Shown: positions 1 to 11,215 of the stretch, piece after piece
Layout: each line of letters begins with the position of its first letter
Numbering within the stretch: position 1 is the stretch's first letter
From: Aquincola tertiaricarbonis
GTDB taxonomy: Bacteria > Pseudomonadota > Gammaproteobacteria > Burkholderiales > Burkholderiaceae_C
NCBI RefSeq assembly: GCF_000969605.1
Contig: NZ_JZUE01000002.1
Span: 342,390 to 406,389, forward strand
Length of the DNA: 64,000 nucleotides
Reading direction: 5' to 3'
Program-made: the position numbers and the translations under genes
The notes under the pieces: generated by a model
Told to the model about the DNA's origin: nothing
What the model saw: the letters and a program-made list of their open reading frames with translations, nothing else
Database searches by the model: none

Positions 1-366
1 GGCATTGTCGGCCACCCAGCCGAGCGTGGCCGCGGCCTCGTCCACCTGGCCCTTGTCGAACTGGGCCTGGGCTGCCAGCAGGCCGCCCTGCCCGGCATAG
101 GCGGTGCGCGGGTACTTGTTCTTGAGGTCGGCGAACACCTGGCCGGTGCGGGCCGCATCGCCCGCGCGGGCGGCGCCTTCGAGCGCATCGAACATGGCCG
201 CGGCCTTGGTGCCCTGGTCGCGCTGCCAGTAGTTCCAGCCGTTCCAGGCCGCGAAGCCACCGAGCGCCAGCACGAGCACCCAGGTGATGAGGTTGCCGTA
301 GCGCTTCCAGAAAGCCTTCAGCTCGTCGAGCTGTTCCTGCTCTTGCAGGTCGAGTTGGGTTGCCAT
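1..366 (-). CDS. yfgM: YfgM family tetratricopeptide protein, C-terminus cut by window edge
   Basis: The frame reads from ATG at 366 off the left edge without a stop, giving about 122 N-terminal residues; the family is about 210. Residues 1-25 are charged and cytoplasmic (MATQLDLQEQEQLDELKAFW). One membrane helix follows at about 28-45 (LITWVLVLALGGFAAW), and then a TPR-rich periplasmic part begins (KNKYPRTAYAGQ). YfgM is known as an inner-membrane partner of the SecYEG translocon and the PpiD chaperone. It lies 46 bases downstream of hisS, as in many proteobacteria where bamB and der follow. Recognition is from family pattern and context. The missing C-terminus lies outside the window. Confidence 0.85.
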   Translation of the reverse strand, partial: MATQLDLQEQEQLDELKAFWKRYGNLITWVLVLALGGFAAWNGWNYWQRDQGTKAAAMFDALEGAARAGDAARTGQVFADLKNKYPRTAYAGQGGLLAAQAQFDKGQVDEAAATLGWVADNA

Positions 367-412
367 GCGATGCTTGTCTTGTTCTGACCGCCCGGGGGCG
401 GAGGAGGCGGGA

Positions 413-1723
413 TTATGCGTTGCGCAGTTCGTGCGCCCAGGCGGCCACGTCAGCCAGCGGACGCACGGTCTGCGCGGCCTGGGACTGCGCGCCCTGCCCG
501 TCGCGCAGCGGCTTGATCGCCACCACGCCGCGGGCCAGTTCGTCGTCGCCGAAGATCAGCGCGAAACGCGCGCCGCTGGCGTCGGCCCGCTTGAACTGCG
601 ACTTCATGCTGCCCTGCCCTTCGGTATTGCCGGCATGCATGATCACCGCCACGCCGGCCGCGCGCAGCGCTTCCAGCACCGGCATCACGCGTGGCAGGCT
701 GGCGGCCGAAGGCACCACCGCATAGGCCGACGGGGCCGCCGACGGCACTGGCGCCTGCGCCGCTTCCAGCAGCAGCAGCAGCCGCTCCAGGCCCAGGCCC
801 CAGCCGACGCCGGGCGAGGGCTTGCCGCCCAGCTGCTCGATCAAGCCGTCGTAGCGGCCGCCGCCACACACCGTGCCCTGGGCGCCGAGCTTGTCGGTCA
901 CCCACTCGAAGACGGTGAGGTTGTAGTAGTCCATGCCGCGCACGAGGCGCGGGTTGATGCGGTAGGCCAGCCCGGCCGCATCCAGCACGGCCTTGACGCC
1001 ATCGAAGTGCGCCAGCGAGGCCTCGCCCAGGAAATCGATCAGCCGCGGCGCGGCATCCACCACCGGCTGCATCGCCGGGTTCTTGGTGTCCAGCACCCGC
1101 AGCGGATTGCTGTGCAGGCGGCGCCTGGCATCCTCGTCCAGCAGGTCGGCATGGGCTTCCAGGTGCGCGATCAGCGCCTGGCGGTGCGCGCGGCGCTCCT
1201 CCGGCTGGCCCAGGCTGTTGATCTCCAGCGTGACGTCGCGGCCTTCCACCAGGCCCAGCTCGCGCCACAGCGCACGCAGCAGCAGGATGATCTCGGCGTC
1301 CACGTCCGGCCCGGGAAAGCCCAGCACCTCCACGCCCGCCTGGTGGAACTGGCGGTAGCGGCCCTTCTGCGGCCGCTCGTGGCGGAACATGGGCCCGATG
1401 TAGAACAGTCGCCGGCCGCCTTCGCGCAGGAAGCTGTGCTCGTTCATCGCCCGCACCACGCCGGCCGTGCCCTCGGGGCGCAGCGTAAGCTGGTCGCCGT
1501 TCAGGCGGTCCTCGAAGGAATACATCTCCTTCTCGACGATGTCGGTCACCTCGCCCAGGCCGCGCACGAACAGCGCGGTGGGCTCGACGATGGGCGTGCG
1601 CACGTTCTGGTAGCCGTACCGCTGCATCAGCGAGCGCAGCGTGGCCTCCACCCATTCCCAGCGCGCGGACTCGGGCGGCAGCAGGTCGTTCATGCCCTTG
1701 ACGGCACTCAGTCGTTCAGACAT
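413..1723 (-). CDS. hisS: Histidyl-tRNA synthetase
   Basis: Class II aminoacyl-tRNA synthetase of 436 residues that charges tRNA-His in the cytoplasm. The N-terminus [10 protein letters not shown] (10-19) is typical. Class II motif 2 lies around 112-135 ([19 protein letters not shown]). The histidine-specific signature [15 protein letters not shown] and motif 3 ([13 protein letters not shown]) follow, then the anticodon-binding domain in the last 100 residues. Length is normal for the family (about 420-440). It lies between ispG and yfgM in the conserved ispG-hisS-yfgM order. The 78-base gap to ispG contains a GC-rich inverted repeat (1776-1782 with 1789-1795) that could slow transcription, but it has no T-run. 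Confidence 0.98.
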   Translation of the reverse strand: MSERLSAVKGMNDLLPPESARWEWVEATLRSLMQRYGYQNVRTPIVEPTALFVRGLGEVTDIVEKEMYSFEDRLNGDQLTLRPEGTAGVVRAMNEHSFLREGGRRLFYIGPMFRHERPQKGRYRQFHQAGVEVLGFPGPDVDAEIILLLRALWRELGLVEGRDVTLEINSLGQPEERRAHRQALIAHLEAHADLLDEDARRRLHSNPLRVLDTKNPAMQPVVDAAPRLIDFLGEASLAHFDGVKAVLDAAGLAYRINPRLVRGMDYYNLTVFEWVTDKLGAQGTVCGGGRYDGLIEQLGGKPSPGVGWGLGLERLLLLLEAAQAPVPSAAPSAYAVVPSAASLPRVMPVLEALRAAGVAVIMHAGNTEGQGSMKSQFKRADASGARFALIFGDDELARGVVAIKPLRDGQGAQSQAAQTVRPLADVAAWAHELRNA

Positions 1724-1801
1724 GTCAGCAGCAATGCGTTGGGGGCCGCAGGCGGCCCGGTTGTGTTCGGCAGGCGGCCCGCGCGCAAGCGGGCCGGCCG
1801 G

Positions 1802-3103
1802 TCAGGGCGTGGCCGTGGCGGCGCCGAAGCGCCGCTCGATGTAGCCCTCGACGATCTTCTGGAATTCGGTGGCGATGCCCTCGCCGCGCAGCGTCAGCGC
1901 CTTTTCGCCGTCGATGAACACCGGCGCCGCCGGTGCCTCGCCCGTGCCGGGCAGGCTGATGCCGATGTCGGCATGCTTGCTTTCGCCCGGGCCGTTGACG
2001 ATGCAGCCCATCACGGCCACCTTGAGCGTCTCGACGCCCGGGTAGCGGGCCTTCCACACCGGCATGCTGGCGCGCAGGTGGTCGTCGATCTGCTTGGCCA
2101 GCTCCTGGAAGGTGGTGCTGGTGGTGCGGCCGCAGCCGGGGCAGGCGGTGACGCTGGGATTGAAGCTGCGCAGGCCCAGGGCCTGCAGGATCTCGCCAGC
2201 CACCACCACCTCTTGCGTGCGCGCCTCGCCGGGCTGCGGCGTCAGGCTCACGCGGATGGTGTCGCCGATGCCTTCCTGCAGCAGGATGGACAGCGCGGTG
2301 GCCGAGGCCACGGTGCCCTTGGTGCCCATGCCGGCTTCGGTCAGGCCCAGGTGCAGCGAATAGTCGCAGCGGCGCGCCAATGCGCGGTAGACCGAGATGA
2401 GGTCCTGCACGCCGCTGACCTTGCAGCTGATGATGATCTGGTTGGGGTCCAGGCCGATCTCGCGCGCATAGGCGGCCGACTCCAGCGCCGACTGCACCAG
2501 CGCCTGGTACATCACCTGCTTCGCGTCCCAGGGCGTGGCGCGGCGGGCGTTGTCGTCCATCAGCGAGGCCAGCAGCTCCTGGTCCAGGCTGCCCCAGTTG
2601 ACGCCGATGCGCACCGCCTTGTCGTACTTGGCGGCGGCTTCCACCATCATCGCGAACTGGCGGTCGCGCTTGTCGCCCTTGCCCACGTTGCCGGGGTTGA
2701 TGCGGTACTTCGACAGGGCCTGCGCCATGTCCGGGAACTCGGTCAGCAGCCGGTGGCCGTTGTAGTGGAAGTCGCCGATCAGCGGCACGTCCACGCCCAT
2801 GCGGTCGAGCTGCTCGCGGATGTGCGGCACGGCCTGCGCGGCCTCGGGCGTGTTGACCGTGATGCGCACCATCTCCGAGCCGGCCTGCGCCAGTTCCTTG
2901 ACCTGGATGGCCGTCTCGATCACCTCCACCGTGTCGGTGTTGGTCATCGACTGCACGCGCACCGGTGCGTCGCCGCCCACCGTCACCACGCGGTCGCCCC
3001 ACACCACGCGGGCCTGGCGCGAGCGGCGCGGCGCCGGGAAGGCGGCATCGATCATGGTGTCCGGCGACTCGGGGACGAAGGCGGCGGGAGCGGCTGTGTT
3101 CAT
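1802..3103 (-). CDS. ispG: 4-hydroxy-3-methylbut-2-enyl diphosphate synthase (IspG/GcpE)
   Basis: Iron-sulfur enzyme of the MEP isoprenoid pathway; it converts MEcPP to HMBPP. About 433 residues, longer than the E. coli enzyme (372) but usual for betaproteobacteria. The [4Fe-4S] ligands are visible as C321 and C324 (ACPGCGR), C367 and E374 ([11 protein letters not shown]). The N-terminal TIM barrel includes [11 protein letters not shown] and [11 protein letters not shown] at 3103 was chosen, 5 bases after the rodZ stop. An in-frame GTG at 3112 overlaps that stop as GTGA and is a real alternative. Tight spacing to rodZ suggests cotranscription. Confidence 0.96.
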   Translation of the reverse strand: MNTAAPAAFVPESPDTMIDAAFPAPRRSRQARVVWGDRVVTVGGDAPVRVQSMTNTDTVEVIETAIQVKELAQAGSEMVRITVNTPEAAQAVPHIREQLDRMGVDVPLIGDFHYNGHRLLTEFPDMAQALSKYRINPGNVGKGDKRDRQFAMMVEAAAKYDKAVRIGVNWGSLDQELLASLMDDNARRATPWDAKQVMYQALVQSALESAAYAREIGLDPNQIIISCKVSGVQDLISVYRALARRCDYSLHLGLTEAGMGTKGTVASATALSILLQEGIGDTIRVSLTPQPGEARTQEVVVAGEILQALGLRSFNPSVTACPGCGRTTSTTFQELAKQIDDHLRASMPVWKARYPGVETLKVAVMGCIVNGPGESKHADIGISLPGTGEAPAAPVFIDGEKALTLRGEGIATEFQKIVEGYIERRFGAATATP

Positions 3104-3108
3104 GGCGT

Positions 3109-4026
3109 TCACTTGAGTTCGAGCCGGGCGACGTTGTCCCGGGTGGCCGAGGTATCGACCGGCTGCCCGCGGAAGGTGACCTGCGTGCCGGCAGCGTTGC
3201 CGATTGTGGCGCGCAGCGGAATCTCCCCGTCCACGCCCACCGTTTCGCCGGACTGCAGCGTGCGCGACAGCAGCACGCGGCCGCTGCGGTCGCGCACCTC
3301 CACCCAGCTCTCGGCGGTGGCGCGCAGCACCAGCGCGCCGGCGGCGGTGGCCGGGGCAACGGCGGCCGGGGCGCTGGCCACCGCGGGTGGCGCAGTGGCC
3401 GCCACAGGGCCGGCGGCGGAGGCGGCGGCCGGCGCGGCCGGCGCAGCGGAAGCCGGCGGCTCCACCACCGAAGGCACGGAATGCACGGTATCGACCGCGG
3501 CGGAGGCCGCCTCGATCACCTCGGTGACGACGCCCGAGGCGCCCGCGCCCACGGTACCCACCAGGTCGCTTGCCTCGGTGCCGGTGCCGGTGCCGCCGCC
3601 CAGGCCTTCGAGCGCACGCTCGGGCAGCAGGTAGACCACCAGCGCGGCCAGCAGCACCGCGCCGGCGCCCCACAGCACCGGCTTCTGGAGCACGGCCCAC
3701 TCGGGCGGATCGCCGCGCGCCGGGCGCTCGCGGAACGGCTGGTTGAGCCCGGTGCTCACCTGCGCCAGCGCGGTGCCGCTGTCGGCCTGGTGCGGCAGCA
3801 GGGCCAGCACCGGCTCGGGCTCGATCTTCAGCGTGCGGCAAACCGTCTTGGCCAGCGCCCGCACGAAGGTCATGTCGGGCAGCTCGTCATAACGGTCGTG
3901 TTCCAGCGCCTCGAGCTTGCGCGGCGTGACCTTGATCGACGCGGCCAGCGCCGCGATGTGGATGCCCTGCTTCTCGCGGGCCGCCTTCAGCAGCCCGCCA
4001 GCGGTGGCGGCAACAGCCTCAGTCAT
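3109..4026 (-). CDS. rodZ: RodZ-like helix-turn-helix membrane protein
   Basis: 305-residue cytoskeletal adaptor that in other bacteria links MreB to the elongation machinery. The N-terminal Xre-type HTH spans about residues 8-75 ([20 protein letters not shown], then [18 protein letters not shown]). A membrane helix lies at about 120-140 ([11 protein letters not shown]). An Ala/Pro/Val-rich periplasmic linker comes next, and a C-terminal DUF4115-type beta domain in the last 80 residues ([19 protein letters not shown]). The start ATG at 4026 overlaps the pilF stop by 8 bases. The rlmN-pilF-rodZ-ispG order is widely conserved and supports the name. Confidence 0.9.
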   Translation of the reverse strand: MTEAVAATAGGLLKAAREKQGIHIAALAASIKVTPRKLEALEHDRYDELPDMTFVRALAKTVCRTLKIEPEPVLALLPHQADSGTALAQVSTGLNQPFRERPARGDPPEWAVLQKPVLWGAGAVLLAALVVYLLPERALEGLGGGTGTGTEASDLVGTVGAGASGVVTEVIEAASAAVDTVHSVPSVVEPPASAAPAAPAAASAAGPVAATAPPAVASAPAAVAPATAAGALVLRATAESWVEVRDRSGRVLLSRTLQSGETVGVDGEIPLRATIGNAAGTQVTFRGQPVDTSATRDNVARLELK

Positions 4027-4831
4027 CGAATTGTCCTCTTTCGAAGGCCAGGGTCTGCGGCGCCTGCGGGAAGCGCGCGCGCAGCTGGCGCCCCCATTCC
4101 TCGACGCCGCCCCGGTTGCCCATGCGGTGCTCGATGCGCACGGCCAGCCACAGCGACTGCGCGTTCGACGTCTCCTGCCGCAGGTTCACGCGCCGCACGT
4201 AGAAACGTGCGCGCTCGTACTCGCCGCGCAGGTACAGCACCTCGGACAGGTTGACCGCGATCGTCGGATTGCCGGGATCGAGTTCATAGGAACGCACCAG
4301 CGCCCGCTCGGCCGCATCCAGCTGGCCGGCGCGTGCATGGCAGACGCCCTGCGCCAGCAGCGTGCGCACCATGTCGCGGTACTGCGGCAGCGCCAGCGCG
4401 GCGTCGAACTGGCGCTGCGCATCGGCAAACAGACGTTGCTGGCACAGGAACCAGCCGTAGTTGTGCTTGGCATCGCCGTCGCGCGCATTGAGCTGCAGCG
4501 CGCGCTGGAAGCTTTCGTCCGCGAGGCGGTTCTCGCCCATCGCGGCATAGATCAGGCCGCGCAGGTTGTAGGCCTCGCCCAGGTCGGGCCGGGCGTTCAG
4601 CGCCTGCTTGACCTCGTCCAGCGCCACCTCGTACTGCTGGCGGCCGAAGTAGGCCGAGGCCAGCTCCAGTCGCAGCCGCGCGCGGCGGTCGTTGTCGGTC
4701 TGGTCGGAGGCGGTGCGGATTTCCTGCGTGTTGCCCTGCAGGCCCTGGCCAGGCGGCGTCTCGCAGCCGGCCAGCAGGCCGATGCCCGCCAGCGCGCCCA
4801 GCACCCACGCGGCAGCGCGGTGCACGATCAA
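4019..4831 (-). CDS. pilF: PilF/PilW type IV pilus biogenesis lipoprotein (TPR)
   Basis: About 270 residues. The signal peptide ends in the lipobox LLAGC, so it should be a lipoprotein. The rest is TPR repeats ([60 protein letters not shown]). PilF/PilW is the outer-membrane pilotin-like protein needed for PilQ secretin assembly. The start is uncertain. TTG at 4831 has the better spaced ribosome site (GGAGGG, 4-5 bases) and overlaps the rlmN stop as TTGA. GTG at 4825 would start just before the hydrophobic segment. No other pilus genes lie in the window. Confidence 0.88.
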   Translation of the reverse strand: MIVHRAAAWVLGALAGIGLLAGCETPPGQGLQGNTQEIRTASDQTDNDRRARLRLELASAYFGRQQYEVALDEVKQALNARPDLGEAYNLRGLIYAAMGENRLADESFQRALQLNARDGDAKHNYGWFLCQQRLFADAQRQFDAALALPQYRDMVRTLLAQGVCHARAGQLDAAERALVRSYELDPGNPTIAVNLSEVLYLRGEYERARFYVRRVNLRQETSNAQSLWLAVRIEHRMGNRGGVEEWGRQLRARFPQAPQTLAFERGQFDD

Positions 4832-6051
4832 CCGGCCCTCCGCCCGTGCAGGCGGTCTCCCTCTTGCTGGACGGGAGCCGGTGCGATGCGGATGGCCGGG
4901 CGCGTCAGCCGCTGCGTCACGCGGGTGCGGTCCTGCACCTCGCCGGCCAGCTGGCCACAGGCGGCGGCGATGTCGTCGCCGCGGGTGCGGCGCACGGTGG
5001 TGACGATGCCGGCGTCCATCAGCACCTTCGCGAAGGCGTCGACCCGCTCCTTCGGCGAGCGCAGCAGGCCGGAAGCCGGGAACGGATTGAACGGGATCAG
5101 GTTCAGCTTGCAGGGCACGGCCGGCGTACCGGCACGCCCGGTGACCAGGCGCACCAGCTGGCGCGCCTGCTCGGGGGAATCGTTGGCACCGTCGAGCATG
5201 CAGTACTCGAAGGTGATGAAGTCGCGCGGGGCGGCTTCCAGGTAGCGCCCGCACGCCGCCATCAGCTCGGCCAGCGGGTACTTGCGGTTGAGCGGCACCA
5301 GCTGGTCGCGCAGGCCGTCTTCCGGCGCATGCAGCGAGACGGCCAGTGCCACGGGGCAGTCCACCCGCAGCCGGTCCATCATCGGCACCACGCCCGAGGT
5401 GCTCACGGTGACACGGCGGCGCGACAGGCCGTAGCCGTGGTCGTCCAGCATCACCCGCAGCGCGGGCACCAGCGCGCCGTAGTTCTGCAGCGGCTCGCCC
5501 ATGCCCATCATCACCACGTTGTCGATCGCCCGCTCGCCGGGCTGCAGCTTCAGCCGCTCGCGCAGATGGTGCTCGGCGAACCACAGCTGGGCCAGGATCT
5601 CGCCGGTGGACAGGTTGCGGCTGAAGCCCTGGTGGCCGGTGGAGCAGAAACGGCAGCCCACCGCGCAACCCGCCTGCGACGACACGCACAGCGTGCCGCG
5701 GTCGGCCTCGGGGATGAACACGGCTTCCACTGCGTCGCCGTTGCCGACGTCGAACAGCCACTTGATGGTGCCGTCGGCCGACGCCTGCTCGCTGGTGATC
5801 TTCAGGCCGCGCACTTCGGCGCGCGTGGCCAGCTTGTCGCGCAGCGAGCGCGCCAGGTCGGACATCTGGCCGAAGTCGGCCGCGCCCTTCTGGTGGATCC
5901 AGCGGAACAGCTGCGTGGCGCGGAAACGCTTCTCGCCCAGCTGTTCGCAGAAGGCGGTGAGGCCTTCCAGGTCGAAGTCCAGCAGGTTGACGCGCGCAGC
6001 CTCCGACACCGCCGGTGCGGCGGTGGAGTTCGAAGACTGCAGCTCGGCCAT
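4828..6051 (-). CDS. rlmN: Dual-specificity RNA methyltransferase RlmN
   Basis: 407-residue radical SAM enzyme that methylates C2 of A2503 in 23S rRNA and A37 of some tRNAs. The cluster-binding motif C129-x3-C133-x2-C136 is clear ([12 protein letters not shown]). Family signatures include [14 protein letters not shown] and [15 protein letters not shown], where the last cysteine is the expected catalytic one near the C-terminus. Length is slightly above the E. coli protein (384). The gene stop overlaps the pilF start, and ndk lies 18 bases upstream, so the ndk-rlmN-pilF-rodZ-ispG-hisS-yfgM series is likely one operon. Confidence 0.97.
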   Translation of the reverse strand: MAELQSSNSTAAPAVSEAARVNLLDFDLEGLTAFCEQLGEKRFRATQLFRWIHQKGAADFGQMSDLARSLRDKLATRAEVRGLKITSEQASADGTIKWLFDVGNGDAVEAVFIPEADRGTLCVSSQAGCAVGCRFCSTGHQGFSRNLSTGEILAQLWFAEHHLRERLKLQPGERAIDNVVMMGMGEPLQNYGALVPALRVMLDDHGYGLSRRRVTVSTSGVVPMMDRLRVDCPVALAVSLHAPEDGLRDQLVPLNRKYPLAELMAACGRYLEAAPRDFITFEYCMLDGANDSPEQARQLVRLVTGRAGTPAVPCKLNLIPFNPFPASGLLRSPKERVDAFAKVLMDAGIVTTVRRTRGDDIAAACGQLAGEVQDRTRVTQRLTRPAIRIAPAPVQQEGDRLHGRRAG

Positions 6052-6069
6052 GCGGACTTCCAGCGCCGA

Positions 6070-6495
6070 TCAGCGGCTGTAGACGTTCATGCCGGGGAAG
6101 AAGAAGGCGATCTCGACGGCCGCGGTCTCGGCGGCGTCGGAGCCGTGCACGGCGTTGGCGTCGATGCTGTCGGCGAAGTCGGCACGGATGGTGCCCTTGT
6201 CGGCCTTCTTCGGATCGGTGGCGCCCATCAGCTCGCGGTTCTTGGCGATGGCGCCTTCACCTTCCAGCACCTGGATCATCACCGGGCCGGAGATCATGAA
6301 GCTGACCAGGTCGTTGAAGAACGGGCGGGCCTTGTGCACTGCGTAGAAGGCTTCCGCTTCGCCCTTGGACAGGTGCGCCATGCGGGCGGCCACCACCTTG
6401 AGGCCGGCGCCTTCAAAGCGGGCATAGATCTGACCGATCACGTTCTTGGCGACGGCGTCGGGCTTAATGATCGACAGGGTGCGTTCGATGGCCAT
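6070..6495 (-). CDS. ndk: Nucleoside diphosphate kinase
   Basis: 141 residues, the standard length. It transfers the gamma phosphate between NTPs and NDPs through a phosphohistidine. The catalytic histidine is H117 in the signature NAVHGSD. The N-terminus [12 protein letters not shown] and the GTIRADFA segment are diagnostic. The start ATG at 6495 has an upstream GGAGAG ribosome site (CAGGAGAGATTTCC). It lies between rluB and rlmN in the same orientation. Confidence 0.98.
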   Translation of the reverse strand: MAIERTLSIIKPDAVAKNVIGQIYARFEGAGLKVVAARMAHLSKGEAEAFYAVHKARPFFNDLVSFMISGPVMIQVLEGEGAIAKNRELMGATDPKKADKGTIRADFADSIDANAVHGSDAAETAAVEIAFFFPGMNVYSR

Positions 6496-6555
6496 GGAAA
6501 TCTCTCCTGAATCAATAACTTGGCAAAGCCTTGGATTGTAACCCGCTGAAGCAGA

Positions 6556-9195
6556 TCAACGACCGCCGCGGCCACCCGGGCGACCCCGGCCGCCACCGCC
6601 TGCACCGCCGCCGCCGCCCCGGCCACCACGCCCGCCGCCGCCCTTGCGATGGAAGGCATCGGCGCCGATGTAGCCGACCGAGGTCTGCATCGGATCGGGT
6701 TCGCGACCCGCACCACCACCACCACCGCCGCCCCGGTTGGGGCCGCCCGGCTTGCCGCCGCGGGCCTTGATGCCCAGGCCGCCGCCACCGCCCTTGCGGG
6801 GAAAGGCGTTGCCGCCGTTGGGCACACCCTTGACCAGGCGCTTGTCGTAGGTCTGCTGCAGCGGATTGGGGATCGGGCCGTCCTCGCTGTATTCGCGGCG
6901 CGGTGCGTTGTGCTCGCGCATCAGCCGCTTGTCGTAGGTCTGCTGCAGCGGGTTCGGGATCGGGCCATCGTCGCCAATGTCCTTGCGCTGCAGGCTCAGC
7001 TCGCGCATCGCGCGCTTGTCGTAGGTCTGCTGCAGCGGATTCGGGATCGGGCCGTCCTCGCGCTCGCGGCGCGGCTCGCGGTTCTCGCGCAGCGCGCGCT
7101 TGTCGTAGGTCTGCTGCAGCGGATTGGGGATGGGCCCGTCCTCGCGGATGGGCCGGTTCGAACGGCCCTGGCGCGCTTCACGGGCCAGGCGCTTGTCGAA
7201 GGTCTGCTGCAGCGGATCGGGGATCACCGGGCCACGCTCGCGCGGGCCGCGCGAACGGTCGCCACGGTCTGCGCGATCGCCACCGCGGTCGTTGCGATCG
7301 CCGCGCGGCGGGCGGTCGCCGCGCTCGCCGCGGTCGCGCTGCTGCGGGCCGTTGCCGCGCTTGGCGTTGCGGCCGGGCTTGTTGTGGCCGCCCTGGCCGT
7401 TGTTCTGGCCCTGTCCGCCGCCCTCGCCTTCACGCTGCTCGCGCGCTTCCTTCGGACCGCGCGGCACCTGGCCGATCAGCCGGCGCAGCATCTTCACGTC
7501 CGGCTCTTCCAGATCGACCCAGACGCCGCGCTTGAGGCCGCGCGGCAGCACCACGCTGCCATAGCGGATGCGGATCAGGCGGCTGACCGTCAGGCCCACC
7601 GCGTCGAACAGCTTGCGCACCTCGCGGTTGCGGCCTTCGTTGATCACCACGCGGTACCAGCGGTTCAGGCCTTCGCCGCCGCCGTCCTCGATGCTGGTGA
7701 AGGCAGCCTTCTGGCCCTCGATCTCGACACCTTCCAGCAGCTTGGCCTTGGCTTCGCTTTCCAGCGTGCCCAGCACCCGCACCGCGTATTCACGCTCCAC
7801 GCCGAAGCGCGGATGCATCAACTGGTGCGCCAGGTCGCCGGAGGTGGTGAACAGCAGCAGGCCTTCGGTGTTGATGTCCAGCCGGCCCACCGACTGCCAC
7901 TTGCCGTGCTGCAGCCGCGGCAGCTTGCGGAATACGGTCGGGCGCTGCTGCGGATCGTCCAGCGTGACCACTTCGCCCACGGGCTTGTGGTACGCGATCA
8001 CACGCGCCGGCGACGGTGCGATGCGCACCTTGATCGGCTTGCCGTTGACCTGGATGCGGTCGCCCCAGGAAATGCGCTGGCCGGTGTGGGCCGGCTCGCC
8101 GTTGACCGTGATGCGGCCTTCGGTGATGAGCTGCTCCATGTCGCGGCGCGAACCGATGCCGGCCTGCGCCAGCACCTTGTGCAGCTTGGGCGCATCGGCT
8201 TCGGCGGCCAGCACGCGCTTGGCGGGGCCGTCGGCCTCGTCGGCGCCAGCGGCTTCGCCCTCGGCTGCCGGCGCAGCATCGGCCGCGGCGGACGGCTGGT
8301 CCGCGGCAGCGTCCTGGCCCGAGTCGGCGGCCTGCGCGTCCTGCGGCAGGCCGGCATCGTCCAGCGCTTCGCCGGCGGGTAGTTCCACCGCATCGTCGAA
8401 GGCGCCGGACAGCACCTCGGCGAACAGCGGCGTGGTGTCGGGCCGCACGATCGCCGGCGGCTGGCCGCCCGGCTTGCGGTCGCCACGCGGCTTGTCGGCA
8501 CGCGGCTCGTTGCGGACGTCCGGGCGCCCTTCGGCGCGCTGCTCGCCACCCTTCTCGCCACGCTCCTTGCGGCCGCGGCGGCGGTTGCGCGATCGGGAGG
8601 AGCGTTCACCGGCTGCGCCAGCCTCGGTGGCCTCGCCACCCGCGGCCTGGCCGTCGCCGGTGCGTTCGCCGCCCTCGCCGCCCTCCGCCGGGCCCATCTC
8701 CCCCGGTGCACCCTCTCCCGTGGCAGCCGACGGCGCCACCGGCCGCGCCTGCGGCTCGGCATAGGCCGTGACGGCCGCTGCGTCGGCACCATCAGCCACC
8801 GGCGCGTCGAAGGCCAGTGCCGACTGTGCGGCGCCTTCGGCCGCATCGGCCTTGGCCGGCTTGCGCGGGCGGCGGGCCGGCTTGGCGGCGGCGGTGTTCG
8901 CGCCATCGTCGGCCGCGGCCTCCGCCGGCGCGGCATCCGCCTGCGGCTGGGCCGTGGCGGCGGCGCTGCGGCTGCGGCGACGCGGTGCGGCGGCTGCCGG
9001 CTCGCCGTCGCCTGCCGGCTGCGCAGCCGGCGCCTCGGCCTGCGCGCCGACGGCCTGCGCGTCGGACGTGCCCTCTTCGGCCGTCTTGCGCGGCGTGCGA
9101 CGGCGCTTGGGCTTGGCCTCGCCGTCCGGGGTGGAGGCCGCGTGGGCGGGATCCACCGGAGCGTCGGAGGGCAGATCGGAGTCGTTGGCGTTCAT
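6556..9195 (-). CDS. rluB: RluB-type 23S rRNA pseudouridine synthase with very long disordered N- and C-terminal extensions
   Basis: 879 residues; E. coli RluB (23S U2605) is 291. Residues 1 to about 330 are Ala/Glu/Pro-rich low complexity with short basic stretches ([15 protein letters not shown]). The S4 RNA-binding domain begins near 336 ([20 protein letters not shown]). The catalytic domain follows, with the aspartate motif [13 protein letters not shown] near 437 and the RsuA-type ending ILIR-like segment ([20 protein letters not shown]). After about 590 come an RG/D-rich basic tract, five copies of a peptide repeat (about 660-790) and a glycine-rich tail ending in RPGGRGGR. The ATGA overlap with scpB is normal for this locus. 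The core identification is firm. The extensions are most likely RNA-binding disorder (inference). Confidence 0.95.
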   Translation of the reverse strand: MNANDSDLPSDAPVDPAHAASTPDGEAKPKRRRTPRKTAEEGTSDAQAVGAQAEAPAAQPAGDGEPAAAAPRRRSRSAAATAQPQADAAPAEAAADDGANTAAAKPARRPRKPAKADAAEGAAQSALAFDAPVADGADAAAVTAYAEPQARPVAPSAATGEGAPGEMGPAEGGEGGERTGDGQAAGGEATEAGAAGERSSRSRNRRRGRKERGEKGGEQRAEGRPDVRNEPRADKPRGDRKPGGQPPAIVRPDTTPLFAEVLSGAFDDAVELPAGEALDDAGLPQDAQAADSGQDAAADQPSAAADAAPAAEGEAAGADEADGPAKRVLAAEADAPKLHKVLAQAGIGSRRDMEQLITEGRITVNGEPAHTGQRISWGDRIQVNGKPIKVRIAPSPARVIAYHKPVGEVVTLDDPQQRPTVFRKLPRLQHGKWQSVGRLDINTEGLLLFTTSGDLAHQLMHPRFGVEREYAVRVLGTLESEAKAKLLEGVEIEGQKAAFTSIEDGGGEGLNRWYRVVINEGRNREVRKLFDAVGLTVSRLIRIRYGSVVLPRGLKRGVWVDLEEPDVKMLRRLIGQVPRGPKEAREQREGEGGGQGQNNGQGGHNKPGRNAKRGNGPQQRDRGERGDRPPRGDRNDRGGDRADRGDRSRGPRERGPVIPDPLQQTFDKRLAREARQGRSNRPIREDGPIPNPLQQTYDKRALRENREPRREREDGPIPNPLQQTYDKRAMRELSLQRKDIGDDGPIPNPLQQTYDKRLMREHNAPRREYSEDGPIPNPLQQTYDKRLVKGVPNGGNAFPRKGGGGGLGIKARGGKPGGPNRGGGGGGGAGREPDPMQTSVGYIGADAFHRKGGGGRGGRGGGGGAGGGGRGRPGGRGGR
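6838..7215 (-). repeat. Tandem repeat encoding five [17 protein letters not shown] units in rluB
   Basis: Five in-frame copies of a 28-31 residue unit, period 84-93 bases. The core DNA begins near 6841, 6928, 7015, 7099 and 7192 (plus-strand text CTTGTCGTAGGTCTGCTGCA). Four copies encode [15 protein letters not shown]. The gene-proximal copy is diverged ([12 protein letters not shown]). The core is almost invariant, while the linkers (about 12-16 residues, basic and acidic) vary. This fits expansion of a functional short motif within a disordered tail. It is not a CRISPR array: the units stay in frame and the spacers are coding. Confidence 0.9.
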
Positions 9196-9902
9196 GCTTG
9201 CGCTTCGGGTGAAGAGGAGGAGGCGGTCGGGTCGGACGGGGTGGGCGGGAGGTCGGGCGGTGCAGCCGAAGGCAAGGCGGCCAGGGCAAGCGGCTCGCCC
9301 GCGTTGCTGCCGGCCTCGGCCAGCGGTCCTTCGGCGTCCAGCAACGAGGGCTGGTCGGCCAGGCCGGTGGCCATCAGGTCGATGGCCGCGGGCGTGCCTT
9401 CGAGCGGGGGCAGCTGGTCGAGGCTGGCCAGGCCGAGGTCGTCGAGGAACTGCCGCGTGGTGGCATACAGCGCCGGCCGGCCGGGGGCATCCCGGTGGCC
9501 GATCACTTCGATCCAGTTGCGATCTTCCAGCTGCTTGACGATCTGCGTGCTGACGGTCACGCCGCGGATGTCCTCGATGTCGCCGCGCGTGACCGGCTGG
9601 CGGTAGGCCACGATGGCCAGCGTCTCCATCACCGCGCGCGAGTAGCGCGGCGGCTTCTCGGGATGCAGCCGGTCGAGGTAGTCGCGCATCTCGGGGCGGC
9701 TCTGAAAGCGCCAGCCCGAGGCCAGCGCCACCAGTTCCACGCCCTTGCCTTCCCAGTCGCGCACCAGCTCGTCGAGCAGGCTGCGCAGGGTGTCGACGCC
9801 GACGTGGTCATCGAACAGCGCCCGCATGTCGCGCAGCGGCAGCGGCTGCTGGGCACAGATGAGCGCGGTTTCGAGGACGCGCTTCGCATCCTGTGTGTTC
9901 AT
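9192..9902 (-). CDS. scpB: Segregation and condensation protein B
   Basis: 236 residues. ScpB is the winged-helix dimer that binds ScpA and regulates the SMC condensin. The family signature is visible as [15 protein letters not shown] and [20 protein letters not shown], then [20 protein letters not shown] and [19 protein letters not shown]. The last 45 residues are Ala/Pro/Ser-rich tail. Its stop overlaps the rluB start (ATGA), so translation is probably coupled. The 272 bases upstream (9903-10174) separate it from rluD; I see no gene there and no clear promoter. Confidence 0.95.
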   Translation of the reverse strand: MNTQDAKRVLETALICAQQPLPLRDMRALFDDHVGVDTLRSLLDELVRDWEGKGVELVALASGWRFQSRPEMRDYLDRLHPEKPPRYSRAVMETLAIVAYRQPVTRGDIEDIRGVTVSTQIVKQLEDRNWIEVIGHRDAPGRPALYATTRQFLDDLGLASLDQLPPLEGTPAAIDLMATGLADQPSLLDAEGPLAEAGSNAGEPLALAALPSAAPPDLPPTPSDPTASSSSPEAQA

Positions 9903-10174
9903 GGGCTCTGCTTGAAGGGGCGCCGGATCGGGCCGGCGGCGTTCACAACATGGGCGGATCGGATCCCGGCGGTGTGGGTCTTCTTCGGCACCGCGGGGGC
10001 CACTGCTCTTGGCAGGTATCGGGGGCTCTTCGCTGCAAGGCCGGCCGGTGACGGCAGGGGTTGCGGAAGAGGCCTGTGCCGGTTCGGGCGAGGTGCCGGG
10101 CCTTTTTGGGCCACGGCCTGCGGAACGCGGCGTGTTGGAGGCACATTGTAGCCCCCGAAAGAGGGAATGGCGTG

Positions 10175-11215
10175 TCAGGCCGTGGCCGCCGGGTCACAAA
10201 TCACCGACCAGGCCGCGGCCAGGTCGGCCGGCGGCGGCGCCTCGAAGGCCAGTTCGCGGCCATCCACCGGATGCGCGAAGCGCAGTTGGGCCGCATGCAG
10301 CGCCTGGCGCGACAGGCCCAGCAACGGCCGCCCGCCATACAGCATGTCGGCCACCAGCGGATGCCCGCGCGAGGCCATGTGCACGCGGATCTGGTGGGTG
10401 CGGCCGGTGTGCAGCGTGCAGCGCACCGCGCACACACCCTGCCGCGCCGCCAGCGGCTGCACGTCGGTGCGCGCCGGCTTGCCGCTGCCCACCACCGCCA
10501 TGCGCACGCGGGTGTGCGGATCGCGGCCCACCGGCGCCTCCACCGTGAAGGGAAGCAGCTTCATCTCGCCATGCACCAGCGCCAGGTAAGCACGGTGCAC
10601 CTCGCGCGCGGCGATGGCCCGGGTGAGCGTGGTCATCGCCGGCAGCGTCTTGGCCACCACCATCAGGCCGGAGGTGTCCTTGTCCAGCCGGTGCACGATG
10701 CCAGCACGCGGCAGGTCGAAGGCGCCGGCATGGTGGGCCAGCAGGCCGTTGAGCAGCGTGCCGCTCCAGTTGCCCGCCGCCGGATGCACGACCAGCCCCG
10801 CCGGCTTGTCGACGACCAGCAGGTGCTCGTCCTCGAACACGACCTGCAGCGCCATCGGCTCGGCGCGGAAGGAACGGCTCTGCGCCGTGGGCACCAGCGC
10901 CATGGCCACCGCCTGCCCCATCTTCAGCTTGCGCGAGGCCGTGCCGGCCGGCACGCCATCCAGCAGCACGTGGCCGCGCTCGATCAGCGCCTGCAGGTGG
11001 CTGCGCGAGAACTCGCCGGCATGCGCCACCAGCACCTTGTCCAGGCGCTGGCCATGCTCATCCGCGCTGACGGTCCAGGCGCGGGTCTCGGCTTCGGCCT
11101 CCGCGTCGTCGGTGTCGACGTCCGCGTCCGCCACGGCAGCCTCGGGGTTGGCAAGCAGGGGTAAAGACGTGTCCGGCCCCGGCGCTGGGCCGGGGCAGCC
11201 TGGGGGGGCAACCAT
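10175..11215 (-). CDS. rluD: 23S rRNA pseudouridine(1911/1915/1917) synthase RluD
   Basis: About 346 residues from ATG at 11215. Longer upstream starts run into the divergent bamD region. An acidic N-terminal stretch (about 25-47) precedes the S4 domain ([20 protein letters not shown]). The catalytic motif [15 protein letters not shown] lies near residue 175. [15 protein letters not shown] and [20 protein letters not shown] are diagnostic of RluD. Divergent rluD-bamD (comL) is the usual proteobacterial arrangement, since the two genes share a promoter region in many genomes. The gene is followed by an intergenic gap before scpB. Confidence 0.96.
   Translation of the reverse strand: MVAPPGCPGPAPGPDTSLPLLANPEAAVADADVDTDDAEAEAETRAWTVSADEHGQRLDKVLVAHAGEFSRSHLQALIERGHVLLDGVPAGTASRKLKMGQAVAMALVPTAQSRSFRAEPMALQVVFEDEHLLVVDKPAGLVVHPAAGNWSGTLLNGLLAHHAGAFDLPRAGIVHRLDKDTSGLMVVAKTLPAMTTLTRAIAAREVHRAYLALVHGEMKLLPFTVEAPVGRDPHTRVRMAVVGSGKPARTDVQPLAARQGVCAVRCTLHTGRTHQIRVHMASRGHPLVADMLYGGRPLLGLSRQALHAAQLRFAHPVDGRELAFEAPPPADLAAAWSVICDPAATA

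Noticed and set aside
365..3634. Long plus-strand open frame of about 1089 codons
   Set aside because: Antisense to hisS, ispG and rodZ, with His/Arg/Gln-rich composition typical of shadow frames in GC-rich DNA.
6838..7215. Regular repeats with about 85-base spacing that could suggest a CRISPR array
   Set aside because: The repeats keep the rluB reading frame, encode a conserved peptide, and the spacers are coding and similar to each other.
9903..10174. Short minus-strand open frame of 81 codons between rluD and scpB
   Set aside because: No ribosome site, Pro/Arg-rich composition, and no similarity to any family I know.
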